Shown here piece after piece: positions 11,728-23,100 of a stretch of 64,000 bases of DNA. Position numbers and translations under genes: made by a program. Source of the DNA: Xiphophorus maculatus. Its lineage: Eukaryota; Chordata; Actinopteri; Cyprinodontiformes; Poeciliidae. Each line of letters starts with the position of its first letter. The first letter of the stretch is position 1. Under the pieces are notes generated by a model. The model searched no databases, had not been told where the DNA came from, and was given only the letters and a program-made list of their open reading frames with translations. The DNA lies in contig NC_036453.1 in the NCBI RefSeq assembly GCF_002775205.1, forward strand, positions 3,809,103 to 3,873,102. The letters are read 5' to 3'.

Positions 11728-12066
11728 TCTAGGGCTGCACCGATTTACCAGCCAGTCGATTTATCGGCACAGATTTCCTTAATTTTGGGAGATCGGTGAT
11801 CGGTCGATACTTACATGTGAAGCTGAACTCATCCACCTCAGCAAATACCTAAAAATCCGCCACTGTCCTCTTCAGCTCTCACTTAAGAGAAGTTTGACCG
11901 ACAGACCGGCACACCATGTCTGCACATTTTAAGGTAACAATAGTCACCCCACTATTGTTACAAACTCAGTGACTTTCTTGCTATATTTAGCAACATTTCA
12001 GACAAAAAACAAATTGGTATCGGCCAAATTCAGAATCGGCAGGTCAGGTTTTCGGCGCACCCCTAG
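11728..12066. repeat. MITE with short inverted ends
   Basis: The left end CTAGGGCTGCACCGATTT and right end TTTTCGGCGCACCCCTAG are imperfect inverted repeats. Inside, ATCGGTGATCGGTCGATAC and GGTATCGGCCAAATTCAGAA are also typical of this common fish element. No target duplication was clear. Confidence 0.75.
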
Positions 12067-12299
12067 CTGTCCCAGCTGGTGAAAGCATTCACTGAACCCA
12101 GATGCAACTCTGCTTTTTAGATTATAGGCAAACACAATCAGCTGTGGTAAACTCTAAACCTTTCCAGGACATTTCACACCCTTAATTGGGTAAATGTATA
12201 AATACATCTAAGTCTAGTTTAGATGAACCATTTCCTGTGACGCTAAGTCATAAAACTTAATTTTTCAGATTTCTACAGACTGCTCCTCGGAGTTAACGG

Positions 12300-15200
12300 T
12301 CACAGAGCCGTCTCTCCCTCGCCTGCGCCCATATCCACCCTCCTGGGCACCCTGCTGTCCTCTATGTCCTCCCACTCGTCCTCCCCATCCTCACCGTCCT
12401 GCAGCCTCATTGGCCGGCTCCAGCGGAGGAGGCGGTACCTGAGCGGCACCAGGAAGAGGGCGGGGTCAGGCATCGGGTGTGGACTCTGTGGTGACGTGAC
12501 TCTCTCCTGTGGGATGCAGGCTCTAACCCTCTCCTCCCTCACACTGATGTTCTTCCTGGGTCTCCCCTCCGGCTGGACGGAGGAGGCACCGGGATGAGGA
12601 GACAGAGGCCAGCCCGACCCTCCTTCTTCCTCTTCCTCCTCCTCCTCCTCCTCCTCCTCCTCCTCCTCCTCCTCCTCCTCCTCTCTTTTCCCCCTCTGCC
12701 GCTGCTGGAAAAGTTTCAACCGTGCGCCATGCAGCTCGTGGTGCAGCGTCGTCGTCATGACGTTTTGCCGCTGAAGTTCTCGATTCAGCAATGTGATCTT
12801 GTGGCTGCGGCGCTTCAGCTCCTCCAGGAACCGCCGCTCCTCCTCCCGCAGGCTCCTCCCGAGTGCCACAGCTCGGGCCCGGCCGGCCCGCAGCTCCCCG
12901 CGCACCGTGGCCGTCATGCACTGCTGCCGCTCCAGGAGGCGCTCTGCGGCCTCGCAACGCGCCGCCAGCTCTGCTTCCTCCTCTGACGGACAAAAACAAA
13001 CGCATACCCAGAGCTGGGTAGTAACTAGTTACATTTACTTGAGTACCTTTTTGAAAAAAAAAAGTACTTTTAGGAGTATTTTTACTGCGCTGTACTTTTT
13101 ACTTGATTCATTTTATTGTGAAGTATCTCTACTCACTGAATTAAAAACAAACATGTAACCAAAAACTCACCAAACACAGACCTGCAGTTTTTAAAGCTTT
13201 TTTACAGAAAGAAACTGATTTGGGAAAAAATATTATTTTTCCTGATTTTGTTATTTTTGGTCCTTAAAATATGAAATACCAGTTCTTGACGTTTTGCCAA
13301 ATACTTTTATACTCTTGGTATTCTTGGATGACTACATTTTACTTTTACTTGGGTAACTTTATTATAAAGTATTTCTACTCTTACTTAAGTAAAATTTCTA
13401 GATTCTCTTCACACTGAATTAAAAACAAACATGCTGTAACCAAAAACTCACCGGACTCAGACACACACCTGCAGCTTTTGTTAAAGTTTTCCTAAGTTTT
13501 TAATTGAAAGAAAAATGATTTAGAAACATTTATTTTTGCCTGATTTTATTATTTTTTTGCTACTTATATGAATTATTGTCATTTTGGTCCTTAAAATATC
13601 AACAGTTACACTTAACTTTGTATTTTGGTCTGTTTGATCACGTAATTTTTAATATTAAATGATTGATAATTTGTTCAGTTACTCAGTACTTGAACTGCCT
13701 TGTTGCTGGATTGATTGATATGTAGTTTACATTAAAGCAGCTGTATGTAACTTATAAAAAATATTTTTTTACATATTTGTTGAAAATGCCACTCTGTCGT
13801 GACAGTTTATGAAACAGAAACTGGGTAAAATAGGAGTAAAGTAGGCATACTTTTCATTCCCACTTCAAAATAACACATTACATAAAAGCAGAATAAGACA
13901 TGTAGAAAAGATTATGAAAGTTCACATTTCTCTTTAAAGCTAATGATTATTTTTGTTTCGTCTAAGACAGAAAACAGTTGAAATAGTTTATTTTTTTACA
14001 TTTTTAATAGTTAATTTGGATTAATTACTTATTAAATCTAAATTCTTACCTGCTGTGTTTCTGTCAGGAAACTTGGAGTCCAGCTCACAGCTCAGCTCTG
14101 CACAAAGGATGAGGCAAAGTCAGATTAGAGATTACAGACTGAGGAGAATAATCCATAATATAAACATCCACAGAGATGAATCCAGATTAGGAATGCAAGT
14201 TATTGATTAATGAGTAGATTGCTCTAATCGATAACAATTCATTGATAAGCGTCTATTTTCTTAGAAACTTGAGTTTTGTCTTGTGCCAAGATGGCCGACA
14301 GGTTTCCCATAACATAAAAAACTACATTTTACATAACAAGCTGAAGCTGTTCCATCACGCTGCACCTCGGCTGAATAAGAGCGACAGAGGTGTAACTTAC
14401 AGAGATTGTTGAAAATATTGAAAGCAGAACCCACATCAGACTTTGTTTGGACCGTTTCTCCTGTTCTGGCGTGGCGCCGCCATCTTTTACTAGTTAATCA
14501 ATTGGAACTCATTTTAATCTACAATTAATCCTAAATTGATTTTTTTTTCTTTTGAATCCATATCTGAGATTAGAGCTGGATGACATGGTTGAAAATTGTA
14601 TCACTATAAATTTGTTTCTCATCAGTCGATATCAATAATTGCCGATCAATAATTATTGATTCATTTTTTGAAATACTGCCAAACTGGTGGAGTGACCTTT
14701 CTTATTTAATCCACAGTTTTCACTCCACGCCACTGTGTTTTTTGTTTGTTTTGTTTTTAAGCAGCTATGAGGCGCAGTGATGAAACCTCAAACTGCTGCT
14801 GTGCAAGTTACTCAACAGGTTGTTGCTAGGTAACCATAAGTTACTCAACAGGCTGTTGCTAGGTAACCATAAGTTACTCAACAGGCTGTTGCTAGGTAAC
14901 CATAAGTTACTCAACAGGCTGTTGCTAGGTTACCATAAGTTACTCAACAACTTGTTGTTAGGTAACACAAAAAGAACACAAAATCTTACCAAGTATTTTT
15001 GTCCAGTTTTTAGTTCAAATATTTTTTACTACACTTGAGGTAAGACCAAACTAACTTACAAGAAACGTTTCAGCAATAAATAAGTACTAGTTATAAGTCA
15101 ATAATTTCTTAATATTTATGAAAAAGTACTTGCTTTATTGGCAGAGTATTTTACTTATAACATAGGAAAATGTTTTGTTATCAGTGGAATAATCTGCCAA

Positions 15201-15828
15201 TGGAAAAAGGACTTTTAAAAATCAATATTAAGGATTTATTTAGTTAAAATAAGCTCCTTTATCTTGCTGAAAAGTTGCTTGTAGGTTAATTTTGTCTTAT
15301 TTCAAGTGTACTGATATACTGGCACTAGAAACTACTTGGTAAGATTTTGTGTTTTTGCAGTGAGTAAGCTAGCTGATGCTACCAACCTTTCTGGTCAAGA
15401 GAAGTTGAGCAGCCTACATTTCCCAGAATGCTTTGTGGTTCAGTGACTATTCTATATACTAAATATTCTATCAGATGGCTTATTTATTGATATTGATCAT
15501 GTCACGAGTCTGTTGTGATATTGTTAGTGATTTACTGTCAAGCCTGATCCAAGATGAGCGTAACTAAAGAATTTCACTACAAATGCCTTAAAGCAGAAAC
15601 TTCCCGTTTGGATTTGATGCTTCTACTCCCGCCCTCCTTTTGTAATACCGCCCTGGGCAACCATCCATATCAAATACGGGCAGATTGGTGGGACTGACCG
15701 TGACAGCGCCTCTTCAGGTGTGTGATCTCCAGCTGCAGACCGGTCAGCATGGTCAGGTGCTCCTGCTTCAGGAAGCAGATCCCCCTGTCAACGCTGGCCA
15801 CCTGCTGCTCCAGCCTCCCGGCGTCCAT
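12300..15828 (-). CDS. ccdc92b: CCDC92-family coiled-coil protein (ccdc92b-like)
   Basis: Three minus-strand exons join in frame: 15699-15828 (ATG at 15828), 14050-14097 and 12300-12982 (stop at 12300), about 286 residues. The N-terminus (LEQQVASVDRGICFLKQEHL then LQLEITHLKRRC) matches CCDC92 (LENQLHSAQKNLLFLQREH...EIRRLQQHC). Exon 3 has the second coiled coil, with RRFLEELKRRSHKITLLNRE, and near the C-terminus PMPDPALFL, matching the family's conserved AMPDPTPFL. CCDC92 interacts with centriole and ciliary proteins; CCDC92B itself is little studied. A run of about 20 Glu interrupts the protein after the coiled coils, and the tail is acidic. Human CCDC92B lies beside CLUH on 17p13.3 on the same strand, as here, which favours CCDC92B over CCDC92. 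Introns carry R1, R3 and R4 elements. Confidence 0.88.
12620..12682. repeat. (TCC)n microsatellite inside the ccdc92b coding exon
   Basis: About 20 tandem TCC/CTC triplets code poly-Glu on the minus strand and poly-Leu or poly-Gly in the other frames. Length is likely to vary between individuals, always in steps of one residue. Confidence 0.95.
13010..13730. repeat. R1 MITE copies in ccdc92b intron 2
   Basis: Two partial R1 units follow each other in the same orientation. The first begins at AGAGCTGGGTAGTAACTAGT near 13010. The second has TACCTGCAGCTTTTGTTAAAG-like sequence near 13468 and ends at about TTCAGTTACTCAGTACTTGA, 13674-13693. Confidence 0.75.
14812..14968. repeat. 33-bp tandem repeat carrying RFX X-box-like palindromes
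   Basis: The unit, about TTGCTAGGTAACCATAAG plus TTACTCAACAGGCTG, occurs four times with a decayed fifth. Copies of GTTGCTAGGTAACC start at 14822, 14855 and 14888, and a variant with GGTTACC at 14921. Spacing is exactly 33 bp. It is a local expansion inside the R3 element. Confidence 0.9.
14969..15362. repeat. R4 MITE inserted in R3
   Basis: Inverted ends: AACACAAAATCTTACCAAGT at the left and ACTTGGTAAGATTTTGTGTT at the right. The body (ACTTACAAGAAAC, then TATTTATGAAAAAGTACTTG, TTATTTCAAGTGTACT) matches the copy at 30148-30430. Confidence 0.8.
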
Positions 15829-16535
15829 GGCTCAACCTTCACGCAACCTGAGCAGATGTTAGCAGCGGGACGTCAGACGCAGCACTAAGATTTAATATAA
15901 GAAAAGAGCCATTTAGTGAAAATAGCAGCTGTGTCACTCATCTCATGATTGATTTCGCTGCATGTGTTTTTCAGCTGTAGCAGCGTTTTAATAAAAATCC
16001 CTGTCTGTGGCCTACCGTGATACTGAAGCGGTATCCAGCTCAAAGCGTGTCTCATGGATCTTCGTACTGTCCTGGACCGGTGTCTCTGTCCTCGCTGCAG
16101 CGAAAATGCGGCGAACAAAAGCCCGACCAGTGCGCTAAACTACCGTCTTCTGCTGCTTGGATGCGCTTCCAACTATTTCCCTGTCCGCATTCTGCAAAGC
16201 ATGAATGAATCCTGCAGGATCAGGCTGAGTGGAGTAACCTACTCTTCACCTTCTGCTGCGCTCACAACAAAGCACTGAGCTATGAGGGGTTATTAGTGCC
16301 ACCAAGAAGGAAGAGACGGAGAACAAGGAGGAGGGGCTTTATTACGCAGACATGAGTCTGACTTTGATTTGAAAACATGTTGGACAGTTCACAGACACGT
16401 TTTAAAGAAAAGGCCTTTTTATTTTTAAGATTTCAAACAAAACATTAAAGCTTTTTGCTACTCACAAATACCAAAAATATTCACTCATATCTGAACATAA
16501 AATATCCTATTCTTATCAAGATTAAAATTATCACA
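15829..16535. other. Intergenic 5' of ccdc92b, candidate promoter
   Basis: This stretch lies directly upstream of the ccdc92b ATG. CpG-containing sequence around 16010-16160 (CGGTATCCAGCTC, CCTCGCTGCAGCGAAAATGCGGCG) is denser than the background and may include the transcription start. No TATA box was seen. Confidence 0.35.
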
Positions 16536-16755
16536 GCCCAACTTTTTACAACAGCTTCAACTCCTCTGGGAAGATTTTCCACAGAGTTTCTGACCATTTT
16601 TCCAGAGGCGCATTTGTGAGGTCAGACACTGATGTTGGACAACCAGGCCTCCCTCACATCTTCCATTCTTATTTACCGCATAAGGGTTTTATTGGGTTGA
16701 GGTCAGGACTCTGCCAACTTCTTCTAAACTAAACTCACTCATCCATGTTCTTTAT
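16536..16755 (-). mobile_element. Tc1/mariner transposase fragment
   Basis: Read on the minus strand, this is the 3' part of a Tc1-like transposase gene. CCAGAGGCGCATTTGTGAGG and TCAGACACTGATGTTGGAC correspond to the remembered protein segment RPTSVSDLTNALLEEW. TTGGGTTGAGGTCAGGACTC and ACTCACTCATCCATGTTCTT follow. It is degenerate and short. Confidence 0.75.
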
Positions 16756-17140
16756 GGAATAGAAAGTAGAAAGAAGTAGAAACTAATCCCACGTACTCTC
16801 AATCATTAAATTGACAAAAACATCTTGAAACCCTACTCCTCAATTCAATTCCTCAACGCGGAACATTCTGCCACAGAAAACACTAAAACTACCAAGACTT
16901 GTGAAAAACAAAGAGTTTAGTTTAGCTTAGTGCTATGCAACCTTCACTGTGTCACATAGCACTAAATTAATAATACACCTACATTTAATTGACAGAAATG
17001 TTCGTCTTTTTGCCATCTAGCGTTGTTCATATGGGTTTAGAGATTCTCACATGCTAAAACTAAAACATATCTTAAATGCAATGCTACATTTGAATATAAA
17101 TGGGTTTAACACAAGAAGCAGAGGTTCTTCTTCACTGTTG

Positions 17141-20100
17141 TCATCTTTGTCCTGTAAAGTGATTGAGGAGACTCTGACCCTTCGGACTCTTCTGCTGTTT
17201 TTCAGTAATGAAGGGGAGGGCAACCCGTTCCTTCTGCTCAGTTTTCTGGTAGAAAGGACAGACTTTCAGATGAGCAGAAATCGGAGGTATGTCGGCCATG
17301 TTCCATGAATCCACAGCAGAGAACAGATGACTGAACTCCCACACCTGGAGAGAAAAAGAAGCAGCGTTATGAGGACACCAGCTGTGTTTCTATTACAAAC
17401 GTGTTTGTCGCTATTCTGCTATTGTCCAAAAAAACACAATTTCCCAACTGCAGTGTTTCCCTTATACAAGAAATGCAATTAAAATCACATTTGAATTAGC
17501 TTGCTCACACTTTAAGTCATTAGAAATTATGTCAGTGACGGACATAAATAGTTGCATAAGATTATATTAATAATTCATCCGTGGCATTCATCATTTATCA
17601 GCCAATCAGAGGAGACATGGTGTCTAGTTGGGAGCGGCTGCATGTAGGGGAAATTGTAGTCGCTGATTTTACACATTGAAGCTTTTAATGAACTGTGAGA
17701 GATCTGGTGGAACCAGAGTAAACAAACCAAACAAGTAAACAAACCAAACCATCATCCTCCTTCCGCTTCCTGTCGTCTTCTTCGTTGTTTTCACCAGTAG
17801 TGTAGATGTGAAAAAAGTGTTTCCAGTACAAGTTTCCATTCTATACGGCTGAAAAACCACCTCAGGTTAGCGCAAAAACCTTTTTTATTGAAAAGCGCGA
17901 GTTTTTTAAAAATCAGCGCGTTTCCATTAAGTAAATTTATTTTCATAATTTAAATTTGTGCAACTGTTTGATTAATGGAAGCGCAGCTACTGACAGCAGC
18001 TTGTGGTGGACTGGATGGTTTGTTCTAAGGTAAAGATCTGCTGTTGCTGTATCAACCTTCCAGACGTCTCAGGTCTTCTAGTTCTGGTTCTGGTCTGCTC
18101 TGCGTCCCCAGAAACAGAACCAAATCTGGAACAGACCTCCAGAAAACTACCAAACATCCGAAACACTGAGTTCCTTTAAATCTAGACTAGAAACCCAACT
18201 GGTTAGAGTTCCTTTTGCACAACATGCTGATGTGCAACGGCAAAATGTAATGTTTCAGTTTCTGACTTTGTGTTTTTATGATGTAAAGCATTTTGAACTG
18301 CAGGTTTTTCTTTCTTCTCACAGGTTTGGACTTCCACTTGGCTCTTCCATGTGAGGAGCTCGTCCTCTCCCAGCGGAGCGTCACCATCCCTCGGTCCTGC
18401 AGCAGGGAGGAGCAGACCTGCCTCATGAGGCGGGACACCAGGGCCAGCTGGGACAGGGACTGGCTGTCCAGGAAGCTGGCCATGTGGCACAGCACCTCAT
18501 AGGGCAGCGAGCTCAGCCGGTCCTCCCCGTCTCCAGCTTTGCCGTCCAGAGAGGGAAGAGCGTCTGGACGCAAGTTGAAACACCTCAGCTGCTGACTGTG
18601 AGAAGCAAAGAAAGCTTTGGTCAAACAGGTTGTCCAGCAGCACACTAAGGTTTTAAATAACCTTTGAACTTTTACAGATTTGTCACATTAAAAGGGCAAT
18701 ATTATGTACAATCAACTTTTCAAGGTTTTTAGCATCTTTTCATGTTATTCCCTCATGTTGCTTTGATTCTTTCATTCATGTCTCTATGGCATGAATTCGG
18801 CTGCTCTCACAAAGCGCTGTCTATTTACCCAAAACTCCTCCCCCATTGAGCTCCTCTAGACTAGCCAGCAGCAATTAGCAAACAGAACCCCGCTCATCAT
18901 ATGAATCATTTCAGTCCAACACTCCTAAGAATGGTAATAAACGGCATAATGAGAAGTATTGTTGACATGACGTGTTGAAGGCAGAGCTTCTTAAAGAGAC
19001 AGAGACCCAATTTCAAAGTCAGATTTCCTTTTAGTCATGCTTCATACACCATTATATAACAACTGAAGGAAATATAATTACTTGATTGTGCTATAAAATA
19101 GCACTATGTGCTTGAAAATACATAATACTGCCCCTTTGAAACCAAAGTTTTAAAGATCTTTCTCACATGTGTGGCATGCATTCAGCCACAATTAACCTGA
19201 TACTCTTTAGTGAAACCAAGTGCATTTAAAGATCAGCAGACTTTTAAGTAAAACAAAAACTCCAAGACATAAAGTCAAAAATTACAGAAAATATGTACCT
19301 GCAATCATCTAAAATATTTAAAAGCGAGGTTGTTCTCACTTGTAGGTGACGGTGGCTTTCTGTGTGGAGGGATGAAACCTCCTCTGCCTGTAGGTGCATC
19401 CCAGGTACGCCAGGGGGCACTGCTGTTCAAACCATTCACTCAGACACATCTGGATGTCGCTGTGCACAATCCTGTAAGGATAAAAACAGTTACAACACAC
19501 CGGATATGTGCTTCCACATCTGAACAGTTACATCTCAGCAGAGCAAAACCTAAAAAGCAGCACAACTTCAACATATTTAGGCTCAAGTAAAAGTAAAAAG
19601 TAGCCGTCCAAAACGTTACTCAAGTAAAAGTAAAAAATTATTTGGTAAAACGGCGACTCAAGTACTGAGTAACTGATCAAAAATATCATTTAATATTTAA
19701 AAATTACATCATCAGATGGACCAAAATATAAAGTTAAGTGGAAATTTTAGTAATTTAAAGATGAAAATGACAATAATTAATTTAAGTAACAAAAAATAAA
19801 ATCAGGCAAAATATGTTTTTTTCTAAATCAGTTTCTTTCAATAAAAGACTTGTGAAACTTTAACAAAAACTGCAGGTGTGTGTCTGTGTCTGGTGAATTT
19901 AGGTTAAAACATGTTTGTTTTTCATTCAGTGGGTAGAAAATCCTGAAATGTTACTCAAGAGTAGCAATACTTCAATTTAAAATTAATCAAGTAAAAGTAA
20001 AAAGTACAGCGTAGTAAAATATACTCCTAAACATAAATGTTTTCCACAAAAAAGTATTTTTAGGGAATACTTTTTTGTGGTAGTAACTAGTTACTACTCA

Positions 20101-23100
20101 ACTCAACAATCTTTAGAAAATTTAACAAGAACTTTACAGTGAGCTGAAACCAGATTTATACACTGAGTATTTAGTTTTTTCCTCACATTAAATCAAATTT
20201 ATGTATCCAGTAAATGTAGCTAGTTACTACCCAACTCTTCATCTGAGTACAACACACCTGAAGTGTGTGGCGAACTCTCTGCGGTGGAAGCTGTGACCGC
20301 AGAGGAACGTGAACGCACAGCTGGCTCTGTTGTTCCTGCTGTTTACGGTTTCCGCCTGAAGCTGCAGAAGAAGCTTCAGCGGCCGGTCCGCCATCACTTC
20401 CGCCAAGGTCGTCCTCTGCTTGAAGGGCGATGTGCGGAAAGAGTGCGTCTGCGTGCCAAAGTCCACATACAGCCCGTCTGCTCCCTTTGTCTCACTGATC
20501 TGGAAAAAAATAAGACAATTTACTGAAGTCAGTGATTATTGTGTTCAGCATCTCAACCAAAATGATCAGAAATGGATAGAAACTATCTACATTTACTCAG
20601 ATACATTTACTCGAGTAACTACAATGTACTTTTTACTCTTACTTAAGTAAAACTTCTGGATTCTTTGTTCTTTCTGCGAAGAACAAACATGTTTTAACCA
20701 AGAATTCAAACACACCTGCAGTTTTTGTTAAAGTTTCATAAGTTTTATATTGAAAGAAACTGTTTTCGAAAAATGTTTATTTTATTTTATTTTGTATTTA
20801 TGTTATTTATATGAATTGTTTTCATTTGATCTTTAAATACTAATATTTCTTTATGTTTTGGTCATTCTAATGATTCATTTTGAAATATTAAATGATTGAT
20901 GTTTTGATCTGCCACTCAGTACTTGAGTAAAGTTTTTACCAAATACTTTTTACTCTTACTTTTGACTTTAGAAATATGTTAAAGTAGTGCTACTCTTACT
21001 CAGAGGACGATCGAGTAGCCAAAAGTAAGAATAGCACCACTTCAACATATTTTTATTCAAGTAAAAGTAAAAATTAGCCGTCCAAGAAATTATTCAAGTG
21101 AGAGTAAGAAGTATTTGGTGAAAAGTCTATTCATGTAGTGAGTAACTGATCAAATTATCAATCATTTAATATTTAAAAACTGCATCATCAGATGGACCAA
21201 AATATAAAATATATGGAAATTTCAAATCTGAAAATGAAAATAATTCATTTAAATAACATAATTACATATCTATAAACTTTTTAAACTTTTTGTCTGTTCT
21301 AAATAAATAAACCACAGAATAGCAAAATCAGACATAAGAAACATTTTTCCAAATCAGTTTCTTTCAATATAAAAAAACATCTTAAGACTTGAACAAAAAC
21401 CACAGATGTTGTCTGAGTCTGGTGAATTTTTGGTTAAAACATGTTTGTTTTTCATTCAGTGGGTAGAAAATCCAGAACTCAAGTAAGAGCAGCAATACTT
21501 CATCAAAGTACTCTAGCCAAAGTAGTAAAAATACTCCCAAAAGAACATTTTTTCCAAAAAAAAGTTCCTTAGGTAAATGTATCTAGTTTCTACCCAACTC
21601 TGGTCTTACTTAAGCACATTCTCTGAACCTCTGAACATTTTTGTACCTTGTGACCCATGACTGCCATCTCAGCGTAGCCCAGCAGAGTTGCTTCAGCTTC
21701 ATCTACAAACCAGTCCTCCTCACTGGCTCCCAGGTCTGATGTGTCCACGCTTCGATGTTCAGTCTGCACCCGAGCAGCCGTCTCGTTGAGATGAACCCGT
21801 CTCTTATGACGATAACTTACAGGCACCTTTCAGGAAAAAAGAATAGCTCATTTCATTTTACAAGATAAATGAGATCAGTGGAAAAACCTGTGAAAAGTAA
21901 CATCATTAACTGTAGTTTTCTTGCTTTGGTTGACGAAGGTAAGCTTTGGGAGAATCAGCATTTTAATAGAGCCTTCGAGGTAATCAGCAATTTTATCTAA
22001 ATTTGGTGACATTGTGGAGTTTTCAGAAACAGCAACTTGACATAATTTAATTCATATACTTATATACAAAGAAAATAAAAACAAAGCAAACAGTAGTATA
22101 CTTATGAACTTGTTTCCACACACACAACCCTCTTACATCTATAGGATCATTCAATAAATTACTATTCAAGTTTATGGAAATTCAAATGATAAAGAAAATT
22201 GAAGTTCCAGCTAAGCTCCAGATTTACATTTATAATTATTTTCATTCAATGAAGAAGTTGTTAGCATATCCAAAATTGTTCAAATGCTTCTAAATATTGA
22301 ATGGATACTTTTAACCAAGGTGCTAACCAGCTTTCTGAATGTTTCTTCTCTGTATCTTTATCTTTTCCACCTGTGATTAGCTCAGTCACCCTAATGTTTA
22401 AAATTTCTATGCGTTAACCATTTCATAACCTCCTTGTCATGTAGAATCTGTTTGTTTTAATGCTAATCTAAACTTATTTGTTCATGATGTCGCTTAGATT
22501 TCTTGTCAAATTTGCTGATGATGCTCTTGAATTCACATGATGAAAACTATAAAGTGAGTAAAGATGTCGGCGCGCCACAACAGTTTCTCTCAAACTGTGG
22601 TCCCCGGGCGCCCTCTGGTGGTCCGTGAGGTACTGCATGTAAACAACCGTTAATTTGCCGTTACGTTAGTAGCTCAAAGTGCTTCGCTACAGTTAGCTTA
22701 CCAAGGGATCGCGTTTAAAAATAATAATGGATAATTGGATTAAGGCCTGGCCACTAAAAAGAAAACCTGAAGATGCTGGCGGATTTTTTTGTTTTGTTTT
22801 TGAACATTATTACGACGTAGCACGCAACAGAAATGCAGATCTCGGTCTGCGGCTGTGCTGATTGGGATACATGACGGTGGCTAATAACATTATTTATCTT
22901 GGGCTATCTACTGGCAGAAAGAAAATTATTGTTTTTGCTAACTCAACAAGTCCATTTTTATTTTATTATGATTCTAAATTACAAGTTGAAAGTAAAGAAC
23001 TATTTTGATTTCCATGTGTTTTCTATATCATTGTAAAGCTTAGAATCCATATGTCCAGAATCTGTAAATAGTTCGAAATGACTTGTTCCTGGTTTTACTC

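Larger units (their letters stand above)
14575..15480. repeat. R3 element, split by an R4 MITE
   Basis: The left part (14575-14968) has TTGAAAATTGTATCACTATA, the CAAACTGGTGG block and GAAACCTCAAACTGCTGCTG, as in the copy at 62430-62745. The right part (15363-15480) has CATTTCCCAGAATGCTTTGTGG, the counterpart of GGATTCTGGGAGATGTAGG near 58030 and 59455 read on the other strand. R4 sits between them. Confidence 0.65.

Noticed and set aside
12523-13158. Long Ala/Arg/Gly-rich and Leu-rich frames over ccdc92b exon 3
   Set aside because: They are other-frame readings of a GC-rich coding exon. The minus-strand frame with the CCDC92 motifs is the only one with family resemblance and matching splice phases.
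14812-14968. Regular 33-bp repeats that could be mistaken for a CRISPR-like array
   Set aside because: The units are directly tandem with no unique spacers, and they belong to a dispersed eukaryotic transposon.
17669-17860. A possible extra minus-strand exon in intron 7 of fbxo40 A
   Set aside because: It has no homology to FBXO40, and exons 7 and 8 already join in phase at conserved positions (KSKP then VWEFSHLF).
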